NCBI RefSeq assembly: GCF_000429065.1
Contig: NZ_KE386845.1
Location: forward strand, 216,781 to 280,780
DNA: 64,000 nucleotides
Source: Silanimonas lenta DSM 16282
GTDB taxonomy: Bacteria; Pseudomonadota; Gammaproteobacteria; Xanthomonadales; Xanthomonadaceae
Direction: 5' to 3'
Shown: positions 11,983-21,127 of the stretch, in pieces
How the letters are laid out: every line of letters starts with the position of its first letter
How positions within the stretch are numbered: position 1 is the stretch's first letter
Position numbers and translations under genes: made by a program
The notes under the pieces: generated by a model
Seen by the model: only the letters and a program-made list of their open reading frames with translations
Told to the model about the DNA's origin: nothing
Database searches by the model: none

Positions 11983-11988
11983 CATCAT
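11983..11988 (+). promoter_or_regulatory. Possible -10 box of a leaderless pyrC transcript
   Basis: CATCAT (4 of 6 to TATAAT) ends exactly 6 nt before ATG 11995 of pyrC and no Shine-Dalgarno sequence is present. It is the weakest of the four boxes with this spacing. Confidence 0.3.
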
Positions 11989-11994
11989 AGGCCG

Positions 11995-13080
11995 ATGGAC
12001 CTCGCCCACCACCACTTCCACGCCGCGTCCGTGCCCGAGGGCACCACGCTCGTCCTCGACCGTCCCGACGACTGGCACCTGCACCTGCGCGATGGCGAGC
12101 AGCTCGCCGCCGTGCTGCCGCACACCGCGGCGCAGTTCGGCCGCGCCATCGTCATGCCGAACCTGAAGCCGCCGGTCACCAGCACCGCGCTGGCCGCCGC
12201 CTACCGCAGGCGCATCCTCGAGGCCCGCCCCGAGGGCACCGGCTTCGAGCCGCTGATGACGCTCTACCTCACCGACAATACCCCGGCCGCCGAGATCCGC
12301 GAAGCGAAGGCGAGCGGCTTCGTGCATGCGGTGAAGCTCTATCCCGCCGGGGCGACCACCAACTCCGATTCCGGCGTCACCGACCTCAGGCATGCCTACA
12401 AGGCACTCGAGGCGATGCAGGAGACGGGCATGGTGCTCGCCATCCATGGCGAGGTGACCGACCGCGACATCGATGTGTTCGACCGCGAGAAAGCCTTCAT
12501 CGAGCAGAAGCTGATCCCGCTGCGGCGCGATTTCCCGGCCCTGCGGGTGGTCTTCGAGCACATCACCACCCAGGACGCCGCCGACTACGTGCGCGAGGCC
12601 GAGGGCGACATCGCCGCCACCCTCACCGCGCACCACCTGCTCTACAACCGCAACGCGCTCTTCCAGGGCGGCATCCGGCCGCACTACTACTGCCTGCCGG
12701 TGCTGAAGCGCGAGCCCCACCGCCAGGCCCTGATCGCCGCCGCCACCTCGGGCAATCCGCGCTTCTTCCTCGGCACCGACTCGGCCCCGCACGCCAGGGG
12801 CGACAAGGAATCGGACTGCGGCTGCGCGGGCTGCTACACCGCCCTGCACGCGCTCGAGCTCTACGCCACCGCCTTCGAGGCCGCCGGCGCCCTGGACCGG
12901 CTGGAAGGGTTTGCCAGCCACTTCGGCGCCGATTTCTACCGCCTGCCGCGCAACACCGGCCGGGTGCGGCTGCGCAAGGAGGCCTGGACCCTGCCCTCCG
13001 ACCTGCCTTACGGCGAACGGCGCATCGTGCCGCTCGGGGCCGGCGAGCGGCTGGGCTGGCGCTTCCTCGGCCCGGCCTGA
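11995..13080 (+). CDS. pyrC: Dihydroorotase, class II
   Basis: The 361-residue enzyme cyclises carbamoyl-aspartate in pyrimidine synthesis. Zinc ligands His28 and His30 lie in [10 protein letters not shown], the carboxylated lysine is Lys114 in AVKLYPAG, further histidines are in IHGEV and FEHI, and the catalytic aspartate is in GTDSAPH. The tail segment [15 protein letters not shown] and the C-terminal RLRKEAW fit the short class II enzymes of gammaproteobacteria (~345-350 residues). An in-frame ATG at 11905 would add 30 residues of low-quality sequence; 11995 is the conserved start. It is followed by a PilZ gene 34 bp downstream. Cytosolic. Confidence 0.96.
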   Translation: MDLAHHHFHAASVPEGTTLVLDRPDDWHLHLRDGEQLAAVLPHTAAQFGRAIVMPNLKPPVTSTALAAAYRRRILEARPEGTGFEPLMTLYLTDNTPAAEIREAKASGFVHAVKLYPAGATTNSDSGVTDLRHAYKALEAMQETGMVLAIHGEVTDRDIDVFDREKAFIEQKLIPLRRDFPALRVVFEHITTQDAADYVREAEGDIAATLTAHHLLYNRNALFQGGIRPHYYCLPVLKREPHRQALIAAATSGNPRFFLGTDSAPHARGDKESDCGCAGCYTALHALELYATAFEAAGALDRLEGFASHFGADFYRLPRNTGRVRLRKEAWTLPSDLPYGERRIVPLGAGERLGWRFLGPA

Positions 13081-13114
13081 TCCCCTTCCCGACCCCCGAC
13101 GCGGAACACCCCCC

Positions 13115-13783
13115 ATGCCCGCCGATGCCAGCCACCTGCCCCTGCCCTTCCGCCAGCTCAAGCTGCGGCCGAAGACCCTGCTGCAGGTGGGACGCGAAGG
13201 CGACCCGGCCACGCCCAGTGAATGGCAGTTCTGTGCCGCCATCGAGGGCAAGGGCCTGATGCTGGCGCCGCTGCCCGGCGCCCGCATGCCGGCCCTGCCC
13301 CCGGGTGCCGGGCTGCAGGTGCAGGGCTTCACCGGGCAGTACGACTTCCACTTCCAGACCACGGCGCTCGGCACCTTCGAGGTGCCCTTCGCCTATACCC
13401 TGCTCGCCTGGCCCGGGGAGGTCAGGGGCCGCCTGGTGCGCCAGGCCCTGCGCGTGCGCACCCTGCTGCCGGCCCAGCTCTCCGCCCTGCCGGGCGGCGG
13501 CGAGCCGCGCGCCGCCGCGGTGCTCGACCTCAGCCTGACCGGCGCCCTGGTGGAGACGCCCGCGCCGGTGGGAGCGCTCGGCGAGTCCCTGCGCATCAGC
13601 TTCGTGGTCGAGGTCGAGGGCGAGCCCTCGCAGATCACCACCGAGGCGCGGATCTGCCACCACCGCGCCATGGAAGGCCCGAGCCGGGAGCGTCTGGGCC
13701 TGAGCTTCCGGGCCCTGCCGCGGCAGGAGCGGCTGGCGCTCGCGGCCTACCTGCACGGGCTGGCAGCGTCGCTCGACGCCTGA
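13115..13783 (+). CDS. YcgR-like PilZ domain protein (c-di-GMP receptor)
   Basis: From ATG 13115 the protein is 222 residues. The N-terminal half (about 1-100) is a beta-rich YcgR-N-like domain; the C-terminal half is a PilZ domain with both c-di-GMP binding signatures, the arginine motif RQALRVR (RxxxR) and DLSLTGALV (D/NxSxxG). YcgR proteins brake flagellar rotation when c-di-GMP is high; no flagellar genes are in the window, so the target is open. It could be regulated by the EAL phosphodiesterase encoded at 17548. The longer frame starting at 12911 lies inside pyrC and is not supported. Confidence 0.85.
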   Translation: MPADASHLPLPFRQLKLRPKTLLQVGREGDPATPSEWQFCAAIEGKGLMLAPLPGARMPALPPGAGLQVQGFTGQYDFHFQTTALGTFEVPFAYTLLAWPGEVRGRLVRQALRVRTLLPAQLSALPGGGEPRAAAVLDLSLTGALVETPAPVGALGESLRISFVVEVEGEPSQITTEARICHHRAMEGPSRERLGLSFRALPRQERLALAAYLHGLAASLDA

Positions 13784-13789
13784 GGTCGT

Positions 13790-15187
13790 TCAGACCTCCA
13801 CCACGTCGCCGGGACGGGCCAGCGCCACGCGGGCTCCGAAACGCTGGCGCAGGGCCTCGGCCATCGGCCGCCGTGCCTCGTCCTCGCCGTGCACCAGCCA
13901 CACCGGCGGATGGCCGGGGATGCGCCCGTACCAGTCCAGCAGTCCGGGCTGGTCGGCATGGGCGGAAAGCCCGCCGATGGTATGGCGGCGCGCCCGCACC
14001 GCCACCTCGCTGCCGAGGATGCGCACGTAGCCGGCCCCGTCGACCAGGCGGCGGCCGAGGGTGCCGCGCGACTGGTAGCCGACGAAGACCACGTGGTTGC
14101 GTTCGACGGGCAGGCGCTGGCGCAGGTGGTGGCGCACCCGGCCGCCGTTGGCCATGCCGGAGCCGGCGATGATGATGGCACCGCGGTCGATGCGGTTGAT
14201 GGCCATCGACTCCTCCACCGACACCGCGAAATGCAGGTTGGGCAGGCGGAGCGGGTGGGAGCGCTCGGCCCAGAGCCGCTTCGCCTCGGCATCGAACAGA
14301 TCGGTGTGGCGCTCGTAGACCTCAGTGACCTTCGAGGCCATCGGGCTGTCGAGGAAGATCTGCCAGCGCCCGAGGCCCCAGTCCTCGAAATGCTGGGCGA
14401 ACCAGTACAGCAGTTCCTGGGTGCGGCCGACGGCGAAGGCCGGGATCACCACATTGCCGCGGCCCTCCCAGGCCTCGCGGAACAGGGCGCCGAGCTCCGC
14501 CACGGTGGCGGCGCGCTCGCGGTGGGCGCGGCCGCCGTAGGTGGATTCGAGCAGCACCAGGTCGGCCTGCGGCACCGGAACGGCATCACGCAGGATCGGG
14601 GTGCCGCGCGGCCCGAGATCGCCCGAGAACACCAGGCGCCGGGAGCCGGTGGCACCGGCCTCGGCCAGCGCCACCGAGGCCGAGCCGAGGATGTGGCCGG
14701 CATCGCGCAGCACCAGCTCGAGGCCCGGAAAGAGCGTGACCGGGCGATCGTATTCCAGGGGCCGCAACTGCTGCGCCACCCGCGCCACGTCGGCGAGGGT
14801 GTAGAGCGGCTCCAGGTCCTCGGCATCGAACTCGCGGCCCTCGGCGCGGCGCCGGCGGGCGCGCTCGGCATCGGCCTCGGCGAGCCTCGCCGAGTCCTCC
14901 AGCATCACCGGCAGCAGATCGGCCGTGGCGCGGTGGGTGTAGATCGGACCGCGGAACCCGCGCTTCACCAGCAGGGGCAGGCGCCCGCTGTGATCGATGT
15001 GGGCATGGCTCAGCACCACGGCATCGAGGCTGGCCGCATCAAAAGGAAAATCCTCGCGGTTGCGGGCCTCGTCCTCGCGGCTGCCCTGGCGCAGGCCGCA
15101 GTCCAGCAGCAGCCGCCGGCCGGCCGCCTCCACCTCGTGGAAGGAGCCGGTCACCTCGCCGGCGGCGCCGTGGAAGCGGACCTTCAC
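13790..15187 (-). CDS. MBL-fold beta-CASP RNA-processing nuclease
   Basis: The 465-residue protein is a metallo-beta-lactamase of the CPSF-73/beta-CASP type. Visible motifs are the metal-binding HAHIDH (about residues 60-65), GDAGHILGSAS-like DAGHILGSA, the SGDLG aspartate, STYGGRAHRE opening the beta-CASP domain, and SAHAD in the C-terminal RMMBL domain. Eukaryotic relatives cleave pre-mRNA; bacterial members of this length act as endo/exoribonucleases, so cytosolic RNA processing is the best guess. It is transcribed after the S46 peptidase with a 10 bp gap. Its 3' end faces the PilZ gene, 6 bp apart. Confidence 0.9.
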   Translation of the reverse strand: MKVRFHGAAGEVTGSFHEVEAAGRRLLLDCGLRQGSREDEARNREDFPFDAASLDAVVLSHAHIDHSGRLPLLVKRGFRGPIYTHRATADLLPVMLEDSARLAEADAERARRRRAEGREFDAEDLEPLYTLADVARVAQQLRPLEYDRPVTLFPGLELVLRDAGHILGSASVALAEAGATGSRRLVFSGDLGPRGTPILRDAVPVPQADLVLLESTYGGRAHRERAATVAELGALFREAWEGRGNVVIPAFAVGRTQELLYWFAQHFEDWGLGRWQIFLDSPMASKVTEVYERHTDLFDAEAKRLWAERSHPLRLPNLHFAVSVEESMAINRIDRGAIIIAGSGMANGGRVRHHLRQRLPVERNHVVFVGYQSRGTLGRRLVDGAGYVRILGSEVAVRARRHTIGGLSAHADQPGLLDWYGRIPGHPPVWLVHGEDEARRPMAEALRQRFGARVALARPGDVVEV

Positions 15188-15197
15188 CGCCTTGCCC

Positions 15198-17381
15198 TCA
15201 GCGGGCCGGGGGCGGGGCCTGCATCTCCTCGAGCAGGGCCGGGGCCGGAAACACGTTCTCCATCACCCAGAGCATGTAGCGCGAGTCCACGGCGATCATG
15301 CGGGTCATCTTCGGGTCGAACACCCAGTTCGAGCTCACCGACTCCCAATTGCCATCGAAGGCCAGGCCCACCAGCCGGCCGCGGGCATCGAGCACCGGCG
15401 AGCCGGAATTGCCGCCGGTGATGTCGAGGTCGGAGAGGAAGTTCACCGGCACGCTGCCAAGCGCACTGTCCTCACGACCTCGGTACTCCCGCTCGCGGAT
15501 CAGGTCGAGCTGCACCTGGGGCGAATCGAAGGGCTCCTTGCCGGTGTGCTTGGCGGCGAGCCCCTCCAGCGTGGTGAACGGGGTGTAGGCCACGCCGTCG
15601 CGCGGCACGTAGCCGGTCACGTTGCCGAAGGTGATACGCAGGCTGAGGTTGGCATCCGGGTAGACATGCCCGCCCTGCGACTTGCGGTAGGCCTGTACGG
15701 CGGCGAGGAAGGCCGGGCGGTGCAGCAGGTTTTCGCCGGCACGCGCCTTGGCCTCGTCCTCCATTGCCATGAAGGTGGGATGCAGGGCCACTACCAGCTT
15801 CAGCAGCGGGTCCTCGCTGGCCTCGAGTGCCGCGCGGTCGGCGCCGAGCAGGGCGAGCCGGGCCTCGGTCGATTCCAGCGTGGTCGCGCCGTAGAGCGCC
15901 TCGAGCCCGGCGCGGATCGAAGCCTCGCTGCCATCGCCCACCAGGGCATCGAGGGCCGGCACGCGCTGGGCGGCCGGCAGCCTGGCGTATTCGCCGAGCC
16001 AGTAGGCCATCAGCTGCAGTTCCATGGCGCGGGCATAGCGGCGCTCGAGCTGGCGCTGGCCGCCTTCGATGGCCGGCAGGTCGCGCTGCTGGAAGCCCGG
16101 CGCGCGCTCCAGGTCGGGCTTGGCCTTCTCGATCGAGAGGCGGTAGAGCTGGCGCACGCTGGCCAGCAGGCCGGTGTTGCCGATCTGGCCGAACACCAGG
16201 TCGCGCTCGCGGGTGGCCCGGGCCTTGGCGGCAAGCTCCACCAGGGCCCGGTAGGAGGCCAGGGCGGCGCGGGCATCGAGGCCCTCGGCACCGCGGGCGC
16301 CGGCGCGCAGCCAGTCGACCACGGCCTGCTCCTCGGCGCGCTTGGCGGCCTCGGCGTCGATACGGGCGAAACCCTCCAGCTGGCCGTCCCAGTTCTTGGT
16401 GGCGTTGTTCCAGTTGCGCACCGTGGCGGCGTACTTCACCGCGATGTCGGGATCGGCGGCGCCGGCCTTCTCGACCAGGGCGATCATGGCCTTGAGGTGC
16501 CTGCCCACCACCGGGTACTGCCACTCGGCCACGTTACGGAACTCGTCGAGCAGGGCGTAACGGTTGGTGGTGCCGGGGTAGCCCGCCACCATCACGAAGT
16601 CGCCCTCGCGCAGCGGCGTATCGGCCAGCTTCAGCCAGTGCTTCGGACGGTAGGGCACGTTGTCCTTCGAGTAGGGCGCGGGCTTGCCGTCCGGGCCGAC
16701 GTAGGCGCGGTAGAAGGTGAAATCGCCGGTGTGGCGCGGCCACATCCAGTTGTCGATGTCGCCGCCGTAGGCGCCGATGGCATCCGGCGGCGCGTAGGCG
16801 AGGCGCACGTCGCGGATCTCGAGCTGGCGGAACAGGCGGAAGGTCTGGCCGCCGAAGAAGGAGTACAGGGTGCAGCGGTAGCCCGGCTCGCTCTCGCATT
16901 CGGCGATCAGGGCCTTCTGCTTCGCCTCCACCGCCGCCTGCCGCGACAGGCCATCCTTGGCGCCGCGGATCACCGCCTGCATGTCGGCGGTCACGTCGGT
17001 GATGCGGTCCATCACGAACACCCGCGCATTGGGGCCGGCCGACAGTTCATCGGCGCGGCTGGCCGCGTTGAAGCCGAGGGTCATCAGGTTCTTCTCGGCG
17101 GTGGAATTGAGCTGGATGGCGCCGTAGGCGCAGTGGTGGTTGGTGGCCACCAGGCCCTCCGGCGAGACGAAGCTGGCGGTGCAGCCGCCCAGCGCCACCA
17201 CCGCGCCCATCGGGTCGCCGGTGAGGTCGGCGAGCTGCTCCGGCGGGAGCTCCAGCCCGGCGGCCTTCAGCGGGCCGGCGATCTCCGGCAGCTGCTGGGG
17301 CACCCACATGCCCTCGCGGGCAAGGCTGGCGGTGGCAAGGAGCGAGGCCGCGACGGCGGCAGCGAGCGGGAGTCGGCGCAT
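15198..17381 (-). CDS. S46-family dipeptidyl peptidase (DPP7/DPP11 type)
   Basis: From ATG 17381 the protein is 727 residues with a signal peptide ending at ATASLA; an ATG four codons upstream (17393) is the alternative. I prefer 17381 because GGAA sits 6 nt before it. The chymotrypsin-like triad is visible: His in NHHCAYGAI, Asp in the GGDIDNW segment, and Ser in GGNSGSPV. These periplasmic enzymes release dipeptides from peptide N-termini and feed amino-acid use in Xanthomonadales and Bacteroidetes. I cannot separate hydrophobic (DPP7) from acidic (DPP11) specificity by eye. A TAGACT box lies upstream at 17424-17419. Confidence 0.93.
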   Translation of the reverse strand: MRRLPLAAAVAASLLATASLAREGMWVPQQLPEIAGPLKAAGLELPPEQLADLTGDPMGAVVALGGCTASFVSPEGLVATNHHCAYGAIQLNSTAEKNLMTLGFNAASRADELSAGPNARVFVMDRITDVTADMQAVIRGAKDGLSRQAAVEAKQKALIAECESEPGYRCTLYSFFGGQTFRLFRQLEIRDVRLAYAPPDAIGAYGGDIDNWMWPRHTGDFTFYRAYVGPDGKPAPYSKDNVPYRPKHWLKLADTPLREGDFVMVAGYPGTTNRYALLDEFRNVAEWQYPVVGRHLKAMIALVEKAGAADPDIAVKYAATVRNWNNATKNWDGQLEGFARIDAEAAKRAEEQAVVDWLRAGARGAEGLDARAALASYRALVELAAKARATRERDLVFGQIGNTGLLASVRQLYRLSIEKAKPDLERAPGFQQRDLPAIEGGQRQLERRYARAMELQLMAYWLGEYARLPAAQRVPALDALVGDGSEASIRAGLEALYGATTLESTEARLALLGADRAALEASEDPLLKLVVALHPTFMAMEDEAKARAGENLLHRPAFLAAVQAYRKSQGGHVYPDANLSLRITFGNVTGYVPRDGVAYTPFTTLEGLAAKHTGKEPFDSPQVQLDLIREREYRGREDSALGSVPVNFLSDLDITGGNSGSPVLDARGRLVGLAFDGNWESVSSNWVFDPKMTRMIAVDSRYMLWVMENVFPAPALLEEMQAPPPAR

Positions 17382-17418
17382 GGGCGGTTCCATGGGAGGG
17401 GCGGAGGAAAACGGCCCG

Positions 17419-17424
17419 AGTCTA
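17419..17424 (-). promoter_or_regulatory. Possible -10 box of the S46 peptidase gene
   Basis: TAGACT on the minus strand, 25 nt before the first ATG (17393). The same hexamer occurs ahead of the divergent EAL gene at 17510 on the plus strand, so the two genes have mirror-image promoters. No -35 is evident. Confidence 0.35.
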
Positions 17425-17509
17425 CCCCCGCCCGGGGGCCATCCCCCCTGCCGGAAGTCCCGGGACCGGCTTCACGCCGGCCCGCCTTCCGGGCGGCGGG
17501 CGGCATGCC

Positions 17510-17515
17510 TAGACT
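17510..17515 (+). promoter_or_regulatory. Possible -10 box of the GGDEF/EAL gene
   Basis: TAGACT lies 32 nt before ATG 17548 and matches the box of the divergent S46 gene. No -35 is evident. Confidence 0.35.
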
Positions 17516-17547
17516 GGCCAGGACCCGACCGGAGCCACCGCCCCCGC

Positions 17548-19560
17548 ATGGATACCCTGCAGGTTCTCGTCCTGCTCACGGCCCTGCAGGCGCTGGCGGC
17601 CTTCGCCATGGGTGGCATCGCCCTGGCGGTGGGCGGCGAACGCCTGGCCCTCACCAAGTCCCTGGTGGCGCTCGGCTTCGCCGCCCTCGGTGGCTACTTC
17701 GCCCTCTCGCTCGCCTCCTTCCTGCTTGCCGGGGCCGGGCCGCAGTGGGCCAATACCCGCACCCTCTCCAGCCTGCTCGCGCAGTTCTCGAACCTGCTGC
17801 ATCTCGGCCTGCTCGGGCTGGCGCTGTGGATCGCCCGCCACCGCCAGCCCCTGCGCAAGCGCCTCGTCGTCGCCGTGGTCCTGGCCGCCCTGGCGGGCGC
17901 GCTCATCCTCACCCTGCCCGGCGCCTTCGACCTGCAGGCCGGGGCCCTGCGCAACCTGCTGCGCCTCGGGGTGCGCTCGCTCATCACCGCGCTGGCCTAC
18001 GCCGCCATCGCCCTCGTGATCCTGCGCCACCGGCCGCCGGAAGGCCGCAGCCTCGGCTACTGGCTGGTGCTCTGCGCCTTCGGCCTGCTGGCCCTCTTCA
18101 ATGCCGTCAATGCCAGCCTGTTCTTCGTGCCGGACTGGCTGCCACTGGCCCCCGAGGCCTCGGCCTGGCTGCAGCTCGGGCTGCTGCTCTCCCTGCTGCT
18201 GCTCGCTATCGCCATGCTGGTCTGGCTGCAGGAACGCACCCAGGCCGTGGTGGAGGCACGCACCATCACCGCCGAACGCATGGTGCACCTCGACGAAGCG
18301 AGCGGCCTTGCCAACCGCAATGGCCTGCTAAAGCGGATCGAGGACAGCACCGGCCCCAATACCCCCCTCACCCTGCTGGTGCTGCACGTGCAGCGCTTCG
18401 CCCTGCTGGAACGCACCCTCGGCCCGGCCTGGGCCCTGGAAGCCCTGCGCCGGCTCGGCGAGGCCCTGGGCCGGGGCCGGCCGCACCAGCTGCTCGGCGT
18501 GGCCCGGGTCGACAGCGACCGGCTGGCCGTGGCCATCGCCGCCGACGGCTCGCTGGCCGATGCCGACGTGCTGGCCCGGCGCCGCGAGGCCGAGAACACC
18601 GCACTCACCCTCGGCCATCCGGTGGCGGTGAGCTTCGGCTATGCCGTGCGCCAGCAGCGCGAGGCCGCCGCCACCCTGCTGGCCTCGGCCTGCCTCGCCC
18701 AGGAGAAGGCCGAGGCTTCGGGCATGCGCATGCTGCGCTTCGAGCCCGAGCAGGCCCGCTCCGACGCCGACGAGGTGGAGATCGTCGGGGCGCTCTACCG
18801 GGCCCTCGGCGAGGACCAGCTCTTCCTCGAATTCCAGGGCATCTTCGAGGCCGGCAGCGGGGAGCTCGACAGCGTCGAGGCCCTGATCCGCTGGCGCCAC
18901 CCCAGCCAGGGCCTGCTGCCTCCGGGGCGCTTCCTGCCGGCGGCGGAACGCAACGGCCTGATGGGCGAGATCGACGCCTGGGTGCTCGACCGCGTCTGCC
19001 GCCGCCTGCGCGAACGCCGCGAGCAGGGCCTGCCGCTGGTGCCGGTGGCGATGAACCTCTCGGCAGGTTCGCTGCTGGACGCCGGGCTGGTGGCGGCGGT
19101 AGAGGCCCAGCTCCGGCGCAACGGCCTGCCGCCTTCGCTGCTGGAGCTGGAGATCACCGAATCGGCGGCCATGCTCGACCCCGGGCGGGCGAGCAGCGTG
19201 ATCGATGCCCTGCGTGCGCTGGGCGTGCGGGTGGCGCTGGACGACCTCGGCACCGGCTATTCCTCGCTCTCGCACCTGCGCGACCTGCGCAGCGACCGGC
19301 TGAAGATCGACCGCAGCTTCATCGGCGATCCCAAGCCCTTCGGCCGCGCCATCGCCGCGGCCATCGCTGCCCTGGGCCGGTCGCTCGGCACCGATGTGGT
19401 GGCCGAGGGCGTGGAAACCCCCGAGCAGCTCGCCTTCTGCCGCGCTGCCGGCGTGCCCAAGCTGCAGGGCTGGCTGCTGCATCGCCCCTCGACGGAGTGG
19501 CCGCCGCTGCGCGTCGCCCTGCCCGGACAGGCGGCCGGCGGCGACGCCCCCCCGATATAA
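17548..19560 (+). CDS. Membrane c-di-GMP phosphodiesterase with degenerate GGDEF and intact EAL
   Basis: The 670-residue protein starts with about seven transmembrane helices (residues 1-230, 7TM-like sensor), then a GGDEF-like domain (about 250-405) and an EAL domain (about 415-660). The GGDEF signature is lost: the place of RxGGDEF reads RVDSDRLAV, so no cyclase activity is expected. The EAL side keeps EALIRW, NLSAGS, ELEITES, DDLGTGYSSL, LKIDRSF, VAEGVET and QGW, i.e. all metal and catalytic residues, so it should hydrolyse c-di-GMP. ATG 17548 follows a TAGACT box. A frame extending upstream to 17140 is not supported. The nearby PilZ protein could be an effector. Confidence 0.9.
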   Translation: MDTLQVLVLLTALQALAAFAMGGIALAVGGERLALTKSLVALGFAALGGYFALSLASFLLAGAGPQWANTRTLSSLLAQFSNLLHLGLLGLALWIARHRQPLRKRLVVAVVLAALAGALILTLPGAFDLQAGALRNLLRLGVRSLITALAYAAIALVILRHRPPEGRSLGYWLVLCAFGLLALFNAVNASLFFVPDWLPLAPEASAWLQLGLLLSLLLLAIAMLVWLQERTQAVVEARTITAERMVHLDEASGLANRNGLLKRIEDSTGPNTPLTLLVLHVQRFALLERTLGPAWALEALRRLGEALGRGRPHQLLGVARVDSDRLAVAIAADGSLADADVLARRREAENTALTLGHPVAVSFGYAVRQQREAAATLLASACLAQEKAEASGMRMLRFEPEQARSDADEVEIVGALYRALGEDQLFLEFQGIFEAGSGELDSVEALIRWRHPSQGLLPPGRFLPAAERNGLMGEIDAWVLDRVCRRLRERREQGLPLVPVAMNLSAGSLLDAGLVAAVEAQLRRNGLPPSLLELEITESAAMLDPGRASSVIDALRALGVRVALDDLGTGYSSLSHLRDLRSDRLKIDRSFIGDPKPFGRAIAAAIAALGRSLGTDVVAEGVETPEQLAFCRAAGVPKLQGWLLHRPSTEWPPLRVALPGQAAGGDAPPI

Positions 19561-19561
19561 T
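19556..19561 (+). promoter_or_regulatory. -10 box, probable tdh promoter
   Basis: A perfect TATAAT overlaps the TAA stop of the EAL gene and lies 41 nt before the tdh ATG. It stands out in DNA of this GC content. No -35 is visible. The predicted leader contains a small CGGGCA/TGCCCG hairpin near 19571-19585. Confidence 0.45.
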
Positions 19562-19602
19562 CCGCGGCATCCGGGCACCGTGCCCGAGGGAGCAGCGAGC
19601 CG

Positions 19603-20637
19603 ATGGGCATGATGATGAAGGCGCTGGTGAAGCGCCACGCCGAGAAGGGCATCTGGATGGAGGAGGTGCCGGTGCCGCAGCCCGGGCCCAACGAGGTGCT
19701 GATCAAGCTCGAGAAAACCGCCATCTGCGGCACCGATCTGCACATCTACAAGTGGGACGAATGGAGCCAGCGCACCATCCGGCCCGGCCTCGTCATCGGC
19801 CACGAGTTCGTCGGCCGCATCGTCGAGCTCGGTCCCGGCGTCACCGGCTACAGGGTGGGCGAGCGCGTCTCGGCCGAGGGCCACATCGTCTGCGGTCACT
19901 GCCGCAACTGCCGCGCCGGCCGCCAGCACCTGTGCCCCAATACCGTGGGCATCGGCGTGAACCGCGACGGCGCCTTCGCCGAATACATCGCCATGCCGGC
20001 CGCCAATCTCTGGCCGATCCCGGACCAGATCCCGAGCGAGCTCGCCGCCTTCTTCGATCCCTACGGCAACGCCGCGCACTGCGCGCTGGAGTTCGACGTG
20101 GTGGGCGAGGACGTGCTGATCACCGGCGCCGGTCCGATCGGCATCATCGCCGCCGGCATCTGCAAGCACATCGGCGCGCGCAACGTGGTGGTCACCGATG
20201 TCAACGACTACCGGCTCAAGCTGGCCGCCGACATGGGCGCCACCCGGGTGGTGAACGTCGCCAACCAGAGCATCAGGGACGTGATGAAGGACCTCCACAT
20301 GGAGGGTTTCGACGTCGGCCTCGAGATGAGCGGCAACCCGCGCGCCTTCAACGACATGCTCGAGTGCATGTACCACGGCGGCAAGATCGCCCTGCTCGGC
20401 ATCCTGCCCAAGGGCACCGGCGTGGACTGGGACAGGATCATCTTCAAGGGCCTCACCCTGCACGGCATCTACGGCCGGCGCATGTACGAGACCTGGTACA
20501 AGATGACCCAGATGGTGCTCACCGGCTTCCCGTTGCAGAAGGTGCTCACCCACCAGATCCACATCGACGACTTCCAGAAGGGCTTCGACCTGATGGAGGC
20601 CGGCACCTGCGGCAAGGTGGTCTGCAGCTGGAACTAA
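19603..20637 (+). CDS. tdh: L-threonine 3-dehydrogenase
   Basis: The 344-residue zinc alcohol-dehydrogenase-family enzyme oxidises L-threonine to 2-amino-3-ketobutyrate with NAD. Catalytic zinc residues are in [11 protein letters not shown] and GHEFVG, the structural zinc site is the cluster CGHCRNC...HLC, and ITGAGPIGI is the Rossmann loop. The segment [11 protein letters not shown] is diagnostic of Tdh. The start is the first of several in-frame ATGs (19603, 19609, 19612, 19615), with GGGAG 9 nt ahead. The partner enzyme Kbl, usually adjacent, is 2.8 kb downstream here, after GNAT, an unknown gene and a regulator. Confidence 0.97.
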   Translation: MGMMMKALVKRHAEKGIWMEEVPVPQPGPNEVLIKLEKTAICGTDLHIYKWDEWSQRTIRPGLVIGHEFVGRIVELGPGVTGYRVGERVSAEGHIVCGHCRNCRAGRQHLCPNTVGIGVNRDGAFAEYIAMPAANLWPIPDQIPSELAAFFDPYGNAAHCALEFDVVGEDVLITGAGPIGIIAAGICKHIGARNVVVTDVNDYRLKLAADMGATRVVNVANQSIRDVMKDLHMEGFDVGLEMSGNPRAFNDMLECMYHGGKIALLGILPKGTGVDWDRIIFKGLTLHGIYGRRMYETWYKMTQMVLTGFPLQKVLTHQIHIDDFQKGFDLMEAGTCGKVVCSWN

Positions 20638-20690
20638 AGTCCCGCGGCGGCCCTGCGCCGCCGCTTTCCCACCCCCGGAGGGCCTTGCGC

Positions 20691-21125
20691 ATGTGCCCTG
20701 CTTCCACCGTCAGGATCACGGTCGACCCGGACATGGACGGCGAGAAGGCGATGGCGATCCGCGAGATGCTGCGCGACTACAACGCGCGCTTCATCGGCCG
20801 CCCGGCCTGGGTACCGCTGGTGCTCACCGCGCTCGACTGCGAGGAGGAACTGGTGGGCGGCCTGGTCGGCGAATACGGCCTGGGCTGGCTGCACATCACC
20901 ATGCTCGCCGTCGCGCCGGAGCGCCGGCGCACCGGCATCGGCGCCCAACTCATCGAACAGGCCGAGCACTGGGCCCGGGCCCGCGGGGCGCTGGGGGTGA
21001 ACCTGGAGACCATCGAGTTCCAGGCGCTCGGCTTCTACGAGCGCCTCGGTTACCGGAAGTTCGGGGAGCAAGTGGACAATCCTCCGGGGTACGTCCGCTA
21101 CTACCTCGAAAAACGTCTCGACTGA
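20691..21125 (+). CDS. GNAT-family N-acetyltransferase
   Basis: The 144-residue cytosolic protein has the GNAT acetyl-CoA loop in PERRRTGIGAQLIEQAE and the LGFYERLGYRKFGE segment typical of the C-terminal strand. Acceptor substrate is unknown. The ATG at 20691 follows a GGAGGG Shine-Dalgarno sequence. It lies 53 bp after tdh on the same strand and 2 bp before the next gene, so all three may share a transcript. Confidence 0.88.
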   Translation: MCPASTVRITVDPDMDGEKAMAIREMLRDYNARFIGRPAWVPLVLTALDCEEELVGGLVGEYGLGWLHITMLAVAPERRRTGIGAQLIEQAEHWARARGALGVNLETIEFQALGFYERLGYRKFGEQVDNPPGYVRYYLEKRLD

Positions 21126-21127
21126 CG

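Noticed and set aside
11905-11994. N-terminal extension of pyrC to 11905
   Set aside because: The extra 30 residues do not resemble class II dihydroorotases and overlap the 5' end of the divergent SOD region.
14997-21125. A 2042-codon open plus-strand frame
   Set aside because: It runs antisense through the MBL nuclease and S46 peptidase and then out of frame through the EAL and tdh genes. Its translation is low-complexity Arg/Ala/Gly; only the last 144 codons (GNAT) are real. Such frames are expected in DNA this GC-rich.
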